A stretch of DNA of 64,000 nucleotides. It comes from Tetraselmis striata. Its lineage: Eukaryota > Chlorophyta > Chlorodendrophyceae > Chlorodendrales > Chlorodendraceae. The notes under the pieces are model-generated. The model worked only from the letters and a program-made list of their open reading frames with translations. It was not told where the DNA came from and did no database searches. The stretch is taken from contig VCJN01003568.1 in assembly GCA_006384855.1 (NCBI GenBank), positions 124,001-188,000 on the forward strand, read 5' to 3'. This document shows, one piece after another, positions 1-11,637 of this stretch (position 1 is its first letter; each line of letters begins with the position of its first letter). The position numbers and the translations under genes are program-made.

Positions 1-1850
1 AAAGCGCCGTCCTCAACCTGGGAGGCTGGGTGGCTAAGCGCCACATGGACCCAGACGCCGTCTCGAGCTGGGCGGACCGGAGGAAACTTGCGCCGGTGGA
101 CCCCGGGATGGAGGAGATTCTGGACAAGATTTTCAACGGGGAGCCTGGACAGGCGGCCATGGACGCGCTTGACAGGTGATGCCCCAGGCGCGCTCCACAC
201 ACACACACACACACACACACACAGTCGGCGATGTCGTTCTCGACGCCATTCGCGCGAGCAGATGAAGGCGCGCCGGCGTCAACATGCACTCCTTGCCGTA
301 CGAGGAGGGTTCGATATTGAAGAAGCAATCATTGAACCCGTGGATCGTATTTCGCGATTGATTTATTAATTCCCAGTGTTTAGCGTTTGAACCACACGGT
401 ACACACGTGCACGCGTGGCCCGGACTCTGAACCGCGTGCGCATCACTCATCCATCCCGCCTTATGCGCGATGCAGGCCGCTTTTAGGCGGCTTGCTGTGT
501 TGTTTTTCTAATTCTGGGGAACTGCCCTTTTTGTAATTCACACCAGTACGTGCAATACCATGTTGCGACTATACCGCGCGATCACGCGAGTAACCTCGTA
601 CACCATTAGCGACTAACCGTTGCGGTACAGGTGTGAATTACAAAAAGGGCAGTTCCCCAGAATTAGAAAATCAACACAGCAAGCCGCCTGCATCCCGCAT
701 AAGGCGGGATGGATGAGTGATGCGCACACGGTTCAGAGTCCGGGCCACGCGAGCACGTTGCGGTACAGGTACCGTTTCGGCCACGAAATATTGTAGCCTT
801 TTTTTTTCGCCGCCGGGACAGGACTGGCAATGTGACCTGAAGTGCCCCACGCTCAGGTAATATAATCCTTATTCGAATATGCTGCCCGACCAAATCAACT
901 TCCATCTCAATTGTTCAGAAGGGTTTGGATTAGGTTGTAACATACCTTAAACCCTAAAGTACGACCTATGCGAGTTCTGAAGCATATCTCTAGGGTTTTC
1001 AGGTTTAAAAAACCCTTACATTGAAGCCCCGACTATTACACAAATTATTAAATTTATCCCTGAATTTACTACGAATGTATACTTTGAGTTTGATTTGGGG
1101 ATGTATGTTTGGATGTCGTTCATCGAACCCACCTCATAGAGACGCGGGCGGCTGTGCATTGGTATTGCTCTGTGCCATCAAAGTCACGGTCAACCGAGTT
1201 TTTGGCGGGCTGCGTCACTGCGCAGGTTTACGTCCGGCGAGTCGGTTGAGGACATTGCGGTGAAGGGGCGCATGAAGCCCATCCAGGTCAGCACGGTATT
1301 GGGCTACCTCTCCCACGCGATGTGCGTCCGGGACATTGACGACGGCACATGGGGAAAGCTCGCCGCGGAGTGCGACCTCGATGCCAAGCGCGCCCAGGCG
1401 GTGCGCCAGGCCATCGGCGCCCACGGCAGCCTGGGCATGAAGGCCGTGAAGGGGGCGCTGCCGGAGGAGTGCACGTACGCGCAGATCAAGGCTGTGGGCG
1501 CGGCGATCAAGGCTCATCGTGAGCACCTGCTGGGGATCAAGGCCGGCGTGGGCGGGCGCAGCTCTGCCGCGGGCGTCCCGCCTCCCGCGGCTGGCACGGC
1601 ATCTGCGCCTCCGTCCGAGCTTGATGACATGATGGTGATGCTTCTGGACGACAGCGAGGCCGACGGTGGCGCGCCGCTTGCCACCCTGGCCGGAACCAAG
1701 CGGCCCATCGAGACCGGCAAGGAGAACAGCGACAACGGCGCTGCCCTGGACGGCCGGTGCACGGCGCCGCCAAAGATTTTGAAGGCGGCCCCGGGGCGCG
1801 GGTTCCGCGCCAAGATGACTTCTCCTGCATGGAAGACGAAGCGGTTCTAG
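1..1850 (+). CDS. 3' end of a RecQ/WRN-type helicase-like gene (5' partial)
   Basis: Exons are 1-175 (open at the left edge, codons starting at base 3) and 1226-1850, with the TAG stop at 1848-1850. The intron 176-1225 has a GTGATG donor and a GCAG acceptor; the split Arg codon (AG/G) joins the frames exactly. The joined text around the junction (ALDR-FTSGESVEDIA) and the following 'MKPIQVSTVLGYL ... MKAVKGALPEE' match the HTH_40 pattern found at the C terminus of RecQ/Werner-like helicases. The last ~100 residues are low-complexity Ala/Pro/Ser with a basic tail (SPAWKTKRF), possibly a nuclear-targeting tail. No helicase motor lies in the window, so the helicase identity rests on the HTH domain alone; another HTH_40 protein remains possible. 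The intron is unusually long because it carries a foldback repeat and an (AC)n run. Confidence 0.6.
404..758. repeat. Foldback (inverted) repeat inside intron
   Basis: Arm 1 (about 404-544) and arm 2 (about 630-758) are near-perfect reverse complements, separated by about 85 bp. Each arm contains a GGTGTGAATTAC end, a short GC hairpin (gccgcc/ggcgg) and a conserved 'ggttcagagtccgggcc' stretch. A third diverged single copy lies at about 31894-32080. The arrangement is two copies of one short dispersed element in opposite orientation, and the RNA could fold into a long hairpin. The 'ggttcagagtcc' motif faintly recalls a pol III B box, but no A box was found. Confidence 0.7.
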
Positions 1851-3062
1851 AGCCGCCTTGCAGGGAGGCCGTCGATCGGGTGGGCGTATTCAAGGCAGCT
1901 GGAGGGCAGCCGCACCGGCACCGAGCATGCAGCTCTGGCCCCATGCTCGTCGTGTAGCTGCCCCGGCTAATATTGTATGGCTAAACGCGACCAGCCGTGA
2001 GGCCTGGAGGTTGCTTAAAGGGCGTCGCCCGACCCCAATTGGGTGCCTGGCTGTCGCCCTAGGCCCCGGCTGATAGATAAGTAGAACCTAGTTATAGGCG
2101 CGGACAAACAGTGCGCCCGCTGGTAAGCATGTGTTTCCGGGACCCGTTCAGCTGAGCGCTGCGGCCGCGCGCGTTTGTCACCTGCCCCTCTCCACCGCGC
2201 CACCATAGCGTGACGCCATCTACGGGCACCCATACATAAGAGCCCTCATTACAAGCATCAAACCGGGCTGGCATGCAAGGTACAAGAACACTCCCTATAG
2301 TTCCACAGCTCCCGTAATCAGCGCGCGTACATGCGTGCTTACATACCCAGGGATCCGAAACCAATACAAACTGCGCCCCGGGGTCATGGATGGGATCCTG
2401 TCATGCTTATAACCCGGAAAACTGGAGGGTGAGCAATGTTGTAAAAGGCGTATTTGAACGAAGTAAAAGTCGGCATGACACTGTTCCATTTCTAAACACG
2501 AATAATGCACAATGTATCACGGACCGGGATTATTAATGTACGCCTGCGCGATATATCTGCTATGATGTACGTAACTACGTACGCTGTGTCGGGGAGTTTG
2601 AGTCTAGTTTCGTCTAGCTGGAGTTTGAGCTCCGGCAGGCCGAGCAGACCGGCTCTATTGTAGTCGCAGTGCTCTCATCACCGCGCCGGCCCCCATACTG
2701 ACTTGCGCTGCCGCCATCGGTCCGCCTGCAGCGCACTGGCGTGCACAGTGGCAACCTGGCCGAGCGACGGCAACATGCTCAGGGTGAATTTGAGGCCATG
2801 GTGACGGCTTGCATTCCTCGGCAGTGCTCGCAGGCGCCCTGGGTGTCGGCACTCTGGCATCCGCCAGGGCAGACGGTCGTCACAGGTCGCCCCACTGCCG
2901 CTTGCCGCTCCCTCTGCCCCGCCCACGGCCGGCTCTGCGGATCAGGGGCTTGATGAGCAGGGCCCCTGCGCCTGGTGATCATGATCCGACACGGTCAGCT
3001 ACCCTTAACAGGCAGCAGGGTACCGTACATGTGTAGAGCAAACAGGCAGGTAGGTTTAGGGT
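1851..3062. other. Intergenic region between convergent genes
   Basis: This lies between the stop of the helicase-like gene and the stop of the minus-strand XRCC4-like gene. Several frames are open by chance because of GC content, but none has the consistent GC-ending codons seen in the flanking exons. A TTTAGGGTTTAG motif resembling plant/algal telomere units is at about 3055-3066. I see no other recognisable feature. Confidence 0.5.
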
Positions 3063-6000
3063 TTAGCATGATGACAGCTGTCCTTCCCCTCCCTGGCAAA
3101 ACCCACCTTCCGCTCCCGTAGCACGCGATCGCTCCTCTGGCATCTCCAAAGTCGAGGGGTCGGCCATCGAATTGGGAGCCGGAGCCCGCGCCGCTGCGCC
3201 GGTTTCTTTTGTCTGCGGTCCAGCGCCGGCAGCGGTCTCCGGAGCGTCGGCGCCGCTCGCTGCCTCGGCGCCCGCCCGGAGGACCGCGTCCCCGTCCGCG
3301 TGCGGCGCACCCAGGATGCCGCTGAGCCTGCGGGGAGTGCGGATGTCGGCGTCTGCGTCGTCGCGCGGCAGCTCCGGGCGCCGCCGGGGTCTTGCCTCCG
3401 GTGTGAGCCCTGCGAGTTTACCAACGTCAATACGTCAACCCCCCCCCCCCCCCCCCTCACGGATGGCACATCGTGCAAGTGCCGGCGATCGTGATGGCAG
3501 CAGCGGCGGCATTCAGTGCCGCTTGCCTGCGAGGTCGTGCGCGCTTGGCTGTGGCGCGGCGCCGTAGTCCGCCCCAAGGCGCTCGCGCAGCTGCGCGACC
3601 TGATGATGCCATCACCGGGGCCAATTCGTCAACATACCACAGAAGAAGGGGGGGACTTGAAGAAGCGATGAATGTGGCAGACCACGGGATTGCGGTGCGG
3701 CGCACAAGTTCCGTCATCCACGCCCGCAAACGCACGCCAGGGGGGTCAGAACACACCGGGATGTGCCCCTTGGTGGCGCATTTCCCGCTGAATCCATTTC
3801 AGTCCACGTTGACTACGGCGGTCAAACCTACACACCTACCGACTACTCTTCAAGGGCTTAGCTGCTTACCCCAACTGGGATATCGGGATGCCCTCCAACC
3901 ACCTACAGCTCCACGTTAGGTTTCTTTTCCCCATCTCTCTCTCTCTCTCCCCCCCCCCCCCCCCCCCCCCCACACACACACACCGTCTCTCTCTCTTTTA
4001 GTCTCTCCTACTACTCTCCACCATTTAAATCTCTCATCTTTGGGCCTCGCCTGCGTGCGCTCAGACAGCCTACAGCCGTACATCCACGCCCTAGGTCGAG
4101 GAGGAAGGGCCGCATGGCCCAGTGGATCCAATGATGAAGCGGTGACGTGAACTGGAGGCGGGGGAGGGAAAGCATGGGGGGTAGGGGGGGGGGGGGGGGG
4201 GGCACCTCGTCGCGCAGCGCGTGGTTGTGGCTCTGTAGCTCCGCAAGGCAGCGGCCTGACTCTCTGCGGGTCAGAACGCCACGCAGGCGCCCACCAGGTC
4301 CGGCAAGTTAATGGAACTGATGTTATCATCAGCTGTGAGACGTAATCAAACATGTCTGGGATGTCTTGCCAGCATGCCCATTTCAAATTATAACGATTTC
4401 GATTCCGATTCCATCTCCTGCTCCAGCTACAGCAGGAGTGGCGCACGTGAAGCCAAAGAGGGCAGAGGGTGGAGAGGGTGGAGAGGGTGGGGCAGGCGGG
4501 CGTATACATGCTGAGCTTCTCGTTCTCCACCAGCTGCTCCGCGTACTCTCTGTAGACGCTGACCCCCAGCCCTGGAACGCCACGCAGCATGCGCTCACGG
4601 CGTCATGCGGCAGCGTGTCATGTCCAGCCACATCCAGTCACAGCCGCATCCGAGCTTGCAGGCAGCCGGGTAGATAGTTGGGCAGGCGCAGTGGCAGGTA
4701 GGCGGTGGGGTCGTCACGTGCGCGCGCTCTGGCCTCCTCCGCCCCATGCAGCCGTCGGAGCATGGCGTCCCCCGGGGGCAGCCTGCGCGCCATCGCATCG
4801 ACGCATCAGATCCCGCCCAACTGGTGAGTCATGCGCCGGCCGGCACATGGGGGTCAAGCACATGTGGGCACGTCCGAGTCCGCACCGAATCGGCAGGCAG
4901 ACGCCCCCATCGGCCAGCTCGATCTCCGCTTTCAGGGCGGCGATGTCCGAGGCCCCCGTGGCTGCAAACAACCAGGAGAAAAGGGCGGTATACAGGGGGG
5001 GGGGGGGGGGGCTTCACTACTACACGGCAGCATGAGAAGTAGGAGAGACATCCGACCCCACCATTGGCACCACCGCTTTTGCATCGGCTGACTTATGTAA
5101 CAATGTGTGGCAAATGGCAAGAGCAGAGGAGCGCTGCCAGTTGGGAGAAGCATCGGATCCCCCGGGAGACGTGTATGGACCGGGGGTCAGTGTTACGGAG
5201 GGGTAAACGCAGGCTATGCTGTGCTATGTGCAGGACGGGTCGATGTCCTACTCGTGCGGGCGTGAGCACAGCCTGCCATTGCTGCTGCATGCCCTGCGCC
5301 GAGGGCAGCTGCTTGCCCCCCTCCGCCTGCCCTCCGCCGACCTCGCGAAGGCACGCACCTTTGCCCGGCGCGACCTCCGCGCAGAAGCTGTCCGCTTCCA
5401 GCCTGGCCCACATCCCAGCCCTCCAGTGTCGAGGCGTCTGGCTCCGCATAGTCCTGCCGGCCGGTTAATTCGCGTAGCGTCTTTAGAATGATGTATCTGT
5501 TGAGGATGTGTGCCTGCGCCTGTGAGAGTGCTGCTGTGCTGGCCGCCTGCGGTTTCCCGCCCAATGCGCCAAACAACCCACTGCTGCGACAATCCCAGCT
5601 GCCTGGAGAGGGCCGTACATTGATAGACTCCTGCAGCGCCTCGAACGGGAAGCTTGCGGCGTAGGTGTGGAGGCCGAAGTCCGTGAGGGAGAGAGTGCTG
5701 CGCGGACAGTCGGCGCCCAAATCAGGCGTCGCGCCACCAAAAAAAAACACCCCACCTCGCTACCTGTGCCTTCCTGCTCCCGCCACGGTGAATTATCATT
5801 CAAGAATTCCACCTTGTATAAGATCAGTGCCAATAGTTCGCACCCAGACTTCATGAAAATCCTTGGGCGTGTAAGGATATTAGGGGCTGATTCCTGGACT
5901 TTGACTGATGGGCATTCACGCAGCATCGCTGGCATTCACGTATCGTAATCTGCCGGCGACTCCGAGAACGGGGGAGAGGGGGCTCACTAGCGAAGTGGCG

Positions 6001-6145
6001 TCGGACTCCGATCTCTCTGCTCCTCAAGCCCAGAGGCGCCCGCTCTAGCATACTCGAGCTCCACGTACACCACTAAGCAGCCGGCGCCAGACCGCTGCGA
6101 GGCGGCCTCTGGCACTACGGCCTTGCTCCATATCACACGCCTCAT
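3063..6145 (-). CDS. XRCC4-superfamily-like head plus coiled-coil protein (332 aa)
   Basis: Nine exons, in transcript order: 6145-5988 (ATG at 6145, in-frame TAA just upstream), 5697-5619, 5437-5359, 4961-4886, 4782-4718, 4571-4508, 4263-4206, 3599-3527, 3409-3063. All junctions are phase-consistent and total 999 nt. Residues 1-~135 look beta-rich, with 'CLVVYVELEY' and 'YTLSLTDFGLHTY'. The latter resembles the LTDG...W strand-turn region of XRCC4 heads. About residues 136-205 form a charged coiled coil ('VYREYAEQLVENEKL', 'LRDEVAQLRERLG'). The remainder is an acidic, Pro/Ala-rich tail. XRCC4 scaffolds DNA ligase IV in end joining; that role is inferred from architecture only. SAS-6, CCDC61 or an unrelated coiled-coil protein are alternatives. 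The acceptor of exon 3 (5437) is the least certain, and the intron between exons 8 and 9 uses a GC donor (GCAAGC). Confidence 0.55.
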
Positions 6146-7393
6146 TCCGGCTTACTATGTGCCCGCCTAGCAGAGCAACAAACGGCAGACGGTCGCCCTT
6201 TTTGGGCTCTGGCGCTCCTGGTGTCTGGGCTCACCGCCTGCACTGCAGGACCTGCTGCGCGTGATACCTGAACGTGCAAGCTGGTGACAGCGGCTGGGAG
6301 GCTCCCGGAATCAGCTTAGAGAGGTTTTCCTTTTCTCGACCGCGACAATAGTACACGATTGACGAGGTGAGCGCTGGCAGTCACTACTACCTAAAGCGCC
6401 GTCACTGCTACGACCTACTGGTACTATGCCCGTGCGGCTTGCCTCGAAGCATATCCAGTCCCGTGCCCCGATTCCCTGTCCCCCTGCTCGTCTGATGCCT
6501 GCAGTGCGCCCTACGTCCACCCTCTCCCCAGGCCGGTACCTTGTAGGTCGCGAGTCCCCCGTCACCCTGATCACTACTGATCATCGCGTCGCGCCGTGTA
6601 TGTCGCCTGCGGTGCGCAATTCCGTGATGAGCAGCAACGGGCGCGCGCGCGGTTTATTTACTTAGCGCTATGCGACTATGCTGCGCGCGTGGCACGCAAA
6701 AGAGAAATATAACCGGATCGCTGGTTAAAATCCGGCGGGTACCAGGTGGCGTACCAGGGTTGAGTACGGGTACCGGTAGCGCTGCGTACTGGTGGTGCGT
6801 CACCGCCAAGTCACCAGGGAGGGAAGGAAGTGGAGCGAGCGAGAGACTCCTGCCCTCTACGCTAAGAGCGCCCCCACCACTGTGTGGAGTTTGGTACAAG
6901 TACTCCAATCTGTCCTCGTGGCGCGGCTGTGCAGGAAGTCCTAGTGGTTGAGCGATAAGTCCCTCTGGTGAGTCCTGCTGCTCCCCGCACGCTTCGCCAC
7001 CCGGCAGCCATCGTCGTCCCGTAATTGGCCGAGCCTCTGGGCAGCTGCCGCAGGTAGCTGGCTACTAGCTGGGACAGAGAACGGCGCCGGATAGTTTCTG
7101 CTCTGGCGGGCTGTTCGTTTGCAACTGTCGTCTCAGCATGCAGTCGTTTGCAGAGAGGTGGTGCGGGGGGTCTGCGGCGAGGTGTGCTGCGGCGGCGGGT
7201 CGTGCCGCTTCGTTGGTAGAGCCGCAGCTGCTGACTCTGAACGTGTGCCCTCCGCCGCCCACCCCCCCCCCCCCTCCTCCCCCTCCTCTCCTATCCCTTG
7301 TCGGCCAGCCGGCGATCCCACTCCTCCTGGGCAAGTCAGAACATATTGATACACGTGAGCATAGTACGCAGACACCGGAGACAGCGCGCAGAC
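6146..7393. other. Divergent intergenic/promoter region
   Basis: This separates the start of the minus-strand coiled-coil gene (6145) from the start of the plus-strand small-protein gene (7394), so both promoters should lie here. I could not identify a convincing TATA box. Two short CACCGGAG/CACCAGG stretches and a C-rich tract at about 7260-7290 are present. No coding exon with consistent codon bias is visible. Confidence 0.4.
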
Positions 7394-8554
7394 ATGTCGT
7401 CCGTTGCCATGCCCAAGCGCGACCCGCCGCCGGAGACCAGGAAGCTGTCCAAGTCGAGTGAAAACAGCTGCAAGAAGAAAAAGGTGCGCGCTGGTGGCTG
7501 CGGCGCGCCGGGTGCCATGTTTGGACGGCCTGTGCCATGATCAAAGAAGCTGCGCCGTGTCTGCACGCCTGGCCGCGGTGCTGATGGCTCGATGCTTTGG
7601 GGCTGATCCTGGCTGCTACTGGGGCAACCGGCGCTTCATTCCCACCATGAGAACGAATCGCAAAATTGCAATCCGTGCATGCATGCGTGTGATGCAAGCT
7701 TCGCTGGCTGTCCCATGTCATTGCGCCCGGTGCCGATGGCGCGCCCCACGGTACCCCTCGCATGCTGCTGGCCTGTGGTGCTGCCGTGGGCACCGTTACG
7801 GCGGGACATCGGAGCGCGGCGTGACGGCGGCTGTGCCTGCCGTGCATGCAGGTGGTGGAGAAGAAGGGGTACACCGACCCCAAGAGCAAAGCCGCCAGGA
7901 GCCAGCGGGCCGCCCGCGCCGCGTCAAACGTGAGCCTCCCCCCCCCCCCCCCCCCCCCGTTCCACCGTGCCCCTTGAGGAGTCCTGCATTGCAGTGCACG
8001 CGATGCACACAGAGCCGCACTGAGCCACCGCGGCATGTGGCGGTGCGCAGCCGGTGGAGGCGATGTGGCAAAAGGCGGAGGGCGTCATCCCGCCCGGCAT
8101 CCACAAGGGAGTTGGGAACTTCTTCGGGTGAGTGGCGCACGGTTGTGTAGTAGATTAGATGCGTGCGCCCTGGGAGTGTGCGCCGCATGCGACGGCGGCG
8201 GGGGGGCCTTTTTGTAGTCACCACATGTGGTCAGTGACCATGACGATTCTTAGCACCAGGGGAGCATGTGCCAGCAGCAGCCATATCCCGTAATGATTGG
8301 CATTGCCCACAATGAGTCTTCCAATCACATGAAAGCATTGCGCTCGAATTGGGAAAGAGATGATATTCCTGAGGCATAAAGAAGTCAAGGACAGGGTCAA
8401 AGAGAGAGAGAGAGGAAGAAGGCACTATTCGCAGATGATGCTCTGGCCTGAGCAAGCGTTCTTCCTGTGTTGCCTTTTCTGCAGAGGACTTGGCGGCTTT
8501 GTCGGCAGCGTCTTCCAGGGAGGCGGTGGCGGCGGGGTGGGCCGCAGGATGTAA
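7394..8554 (+). CDS. Small Lys-rich/Gly-rich protein, unknown function (104 aa)
   Basis: Four exons: 7394-7483, 7852-7929, 8051-8127 and 8485-8554, with donors GTGCGC, GTGAGC and GTGAGT and CAG acceptors. The total is 315 nt including TAA. The N-terminal half is strongly basic, with a run of four Lys ending exon 1 and 'KAARSQRAARAAS' in exon 2. The C-terminal half has the hydrophobic/glycine stretch 'IPPGIHKGVGNFF' followed by Gly-Phe-Val and a six-Gly run. This could be a peripheral membrane or nucleic-acid-binding protein. I do not recognise the family. The start is the first ATG after an in-frame weak upstream stretch. Intron 2 begins with a long C tract, a hallmark of real introns in this window. 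Confidence 0.65.
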
Positions 8555-8620
8555 AGTGCGGCCCACGGATTGGCGCCCCCCCCCCTCCCCCCCCCCCCCC
8601 CCCCCCGGCTCCTATCCCTT

Positions 8621-8625
8621 TGTAA
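8621..8625 (+). terminator. Candidate TGTAA poly(A) signal
   Basis: TGTAA, the usual chlorophyte poly(A) signal, lies about 65 nt after the stop of the small-protein gene. A second TGTAA occurs near 8675. Confidence 0.4.
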
Positions 8626-11205
8626 CGACGCCGCCGCTCTGTCGTCAGTCCTTTAGAACTAGCATGAGCACTGATGTAAGAGGGCACCGGCCTGTTTTGA
8701 ATGCCGGTTCATGTGCGTCTTGGCCCTGCCCTTGCTGATGTTGCATACTACTGTGACGTGGCATTACGGCGCGCATGTGGGCGCAGTAGTTTTGCCGACA
8801 AAGCCCCGGCCTGGCTCCGGCTCAGACTAAGCCGGGTGGCTCTGCCTTAATGCAGTCGGCATGCTAATGGGCTGCTGTCTCGCCCTTTTTTTGGCGATGC
8901 GACGCGTGGCTGGTCTGGCTGGCCAGCCTCATAGCGATAAACAGCAGTACTTTGCGCGCAAAGTCTGAGTGGGAGCGCAGCGCCAACGTATTGTAGCGGG
9001 ATGCTGGAAATACTGGCTGTTGTGAGGAACAGGCGAGGCTGGCCCCCTGGTTTGTGACATACACAACCCATTTCCAGACAGCTTTGGGCACGGTCCTGGG
9101 TCTGCTAGCAGGTGGACTCCCTCACAGACCCAACTGCCACTTACCAATCATTGTCACTTATCATTCTGACTGTATATTTCTAATAATTGTTGGTCTTGAT
9201 CTTCTCTTGCCTCATCCTACCTCTGCAGAAAACCGGTGTGGCCGTTGCCCACAGGCCACCACCAAACATGCCTTGCTGAAGAGATCACGAGGCAAGGTTT
9301 TTGGGTAGCCTCACAGGGGGGCGCTGACAGGGGTGTGTGGGAGATGTCCTGCCACTGAGTAACAGTGGTGTCTGCGAAGACGCCGCTGCACGCCCATTGG
9401 TCCATTTAGAAAAGTAATTCAGAGGGCGGCGATGAGCCGCAGAATCTCGGTGGCAGATGCATGACCACACGTAAAATGGGATACATAGCGGGTAAGATCT
9501 CCGTGGATCATGTGCTACAGTTTCCGTGGCACGGTGGTTCCGTCCTGTGATCTCCGTAGAAGCGCCAGTGTAAACGCGACCACCATTATTCAGGTCCCGG
9601 ATGTCCTATTTAGGTCGTGTCATTTCTTTGTAGATTGCTGCTGCGAGTGGCAATGTGGACAGGCACAAACGCGCCTCGGTATGTGTGTTTGTGCGCTCAC
9701 TTGAGACCTGTGGTGTGTGGTTGAGGCATTTTCGCGGCACTGTGACTTTGCCATGCGGTGAAGTCAGTGAGAGCACGTGGTCTGTCATTATGTTCACAGG
9801 ATGCTTACTTGTCTCCCAGCCGCGCTGCTGCTACTTGCCAAGCCAATTCAACTGCTGGCCGGGGGATTCGGCTGTCATCACCGATGCAACTGCAATTGAT
9901 TGATGAGCGCTTCATATGACATTGTGACACCACTCCCCCGTCCTCACCCTGCTCATTGCACCTCGTTAAAGGCATGTGCACGTGATATTGCGCCGCCGAT
10001 AAAAGCATATGCGTGCTAGGTTATTGCGAATGTGTATTTGTAGTTGAAACTCTGTGTTTCTGTGTGCGGATGTGCTATTGATAGCTTATATATGTACGTG
10101 TATATCATACAGCGAATCTTCTGTTAATGCCACTCACTTTTCTGCAGATTACATTCTCGTATCAATCATGCTGGTGCGTATGTACATATTCACACAACAT
10201 ATTTGATGAGGGCTATACTGTGCATGTTCCCTCGGACATATGGCTGTTAGGTCATGGACAGCGAGGTGAGGCTGAGAGAACTTTGTCTCCGAAAGGAAGA
10301 CAGCCTCACCCAGTCTCTGTGCAATTTGGATATTCGTGCGCCCATTACCGGCATTAATAATGTTTATTAAATATCATCACATAAATAATATCATAGGCAT
10401 TATTTCTGATGGTTTAAAGATAATGCTGCTTGACTGCCAAATCATGAATCACATACGGGTGGTACGTACGTACAAATACCACCATGTATACAACAGGAGA
10501 CTAAAGCAAATTACCAAATGTTAAACGCCTAAATCAAATTCAAATCTTGGCACGCGCGAATGCTATATATAGAGGGTATTTGCACTTGTACTCATCGTCA
10601 AGTATCACTAGTCACTACTTAGACTAGCAGTCGCGACGATAGCTTCATGCTGACTAGATGCCCGGGATCTAATAATGGTGCAGGAGTTGCGAACTGTCTA
10701 GCAGAAATTTTACTCATAGGACAGCTGCTGGCAGGCCGCCGCCGTGTGTATTCTTCTATGCATATCATGTCAAGAGGTAACCCTCTGAACTATACATATA
10801 TGCATATGGATAGGCGATGATGCCGACGCTGTAGTCGTTGCACTACCTGGGGTTCTAGTTAAGAATCCGCTGTCCGATCACATTCAGACGCCCGATAATA
10901 TGCCACCTGGGACTAATCAGACTTACATACGAGTAGCCCACCCGACCGTCGTCCCCAAGAGCTAGCTGGCCTGGAACCACACACCCATGATATCATTGAT
11001 CCTACCGAATATACCGTGCAGCGCGCTCCGTGTGCAGTCGCACGGCCAGCAGGAGCAAGAGGCGTGCCGCGGAAGCGCCGGAGCCAAGTCGTCGGTCGGT
11101 CTACCAATATTCGCTGCTGTGCCGAGTCAGTAGGTCAGGAGGTCATGGTTACGCACGTCCTATGTAGGCCACATGTATCATGATAGTATGGCTGATCAAA
11201 TCATA

Positions 11206-11207
<2 letters not shown>

Positions 11208-11256
<49 letters not shown>
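11208..11256. repeat. (AC)n microsatellite
   Basis: An uninterrupted dinucleotide run of about 24 units. Confidence 0.95.
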
Positions 11257-11257
<1 letters not shown>

Positions 11258-11592
11258 ACGGCGCCCGGAAAGGGGAGATATGCCGACTGTTTAAACGCAC
11301 AAGTCGCGTCTAATGGAAACATTACGAAACATATCCGCAATACACGGGAAGGCACAAGTAGGAAAATTGAAGGGTGCACGTGGGTTGTAGGTTGATGTAC
11401 TTTCTTACATCAGGGCTTTAACGTGAAGGGTGCACGTGCCTGGGCTGTATGTTATTTCATTTACACAAATGTATCGATGCGCATGATCCCATGCACGGGC
11501 ACGGCCATATTCAAAAATGTCGAATATCCAAAAGATGCACAATTGTATCCGAAATGTACTTAAAATTGCATGATCCCATTTCCGTGCGCCGT

Positions 11593-11635
<43 letters not shown>
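11593..11635. repeat. (AC)n microsatellite
   Basis: An uninterrupted dinucleotide run of about 20 units, some 340 bp after the preceding one. Confidence 0.95.

Positions 11636-11637
<2 letters not shown>

Noticed and set aside
920..1020. TTTAGGG/CCCTAAA-like motifs as interstitial telomere
   Set aside because: Only single scattered units are present here and at 3055, with no tandem array.
1537..1944. Minus-strand frames opposite the HTH_40 exon
   Set aside because: Shadow frames of a GC-rich exon on the other strand.
3056..3577. Long minus-strand frame through the last exon of the XRCC4-like gene
   Set aside because: It runs through the poly(G) intron in a register with poor codon bias; the GC-ending frame in the exon is a different one.
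5440..5618. Reading through 'HILNRYIILKTLRELTG' as coding in the XRCC4-like gene
   Set aside because: The stretch uses rare AT-ending codons and ends out of frame with the next exon; treating it as intron restores phase. It remains the weakest junction.
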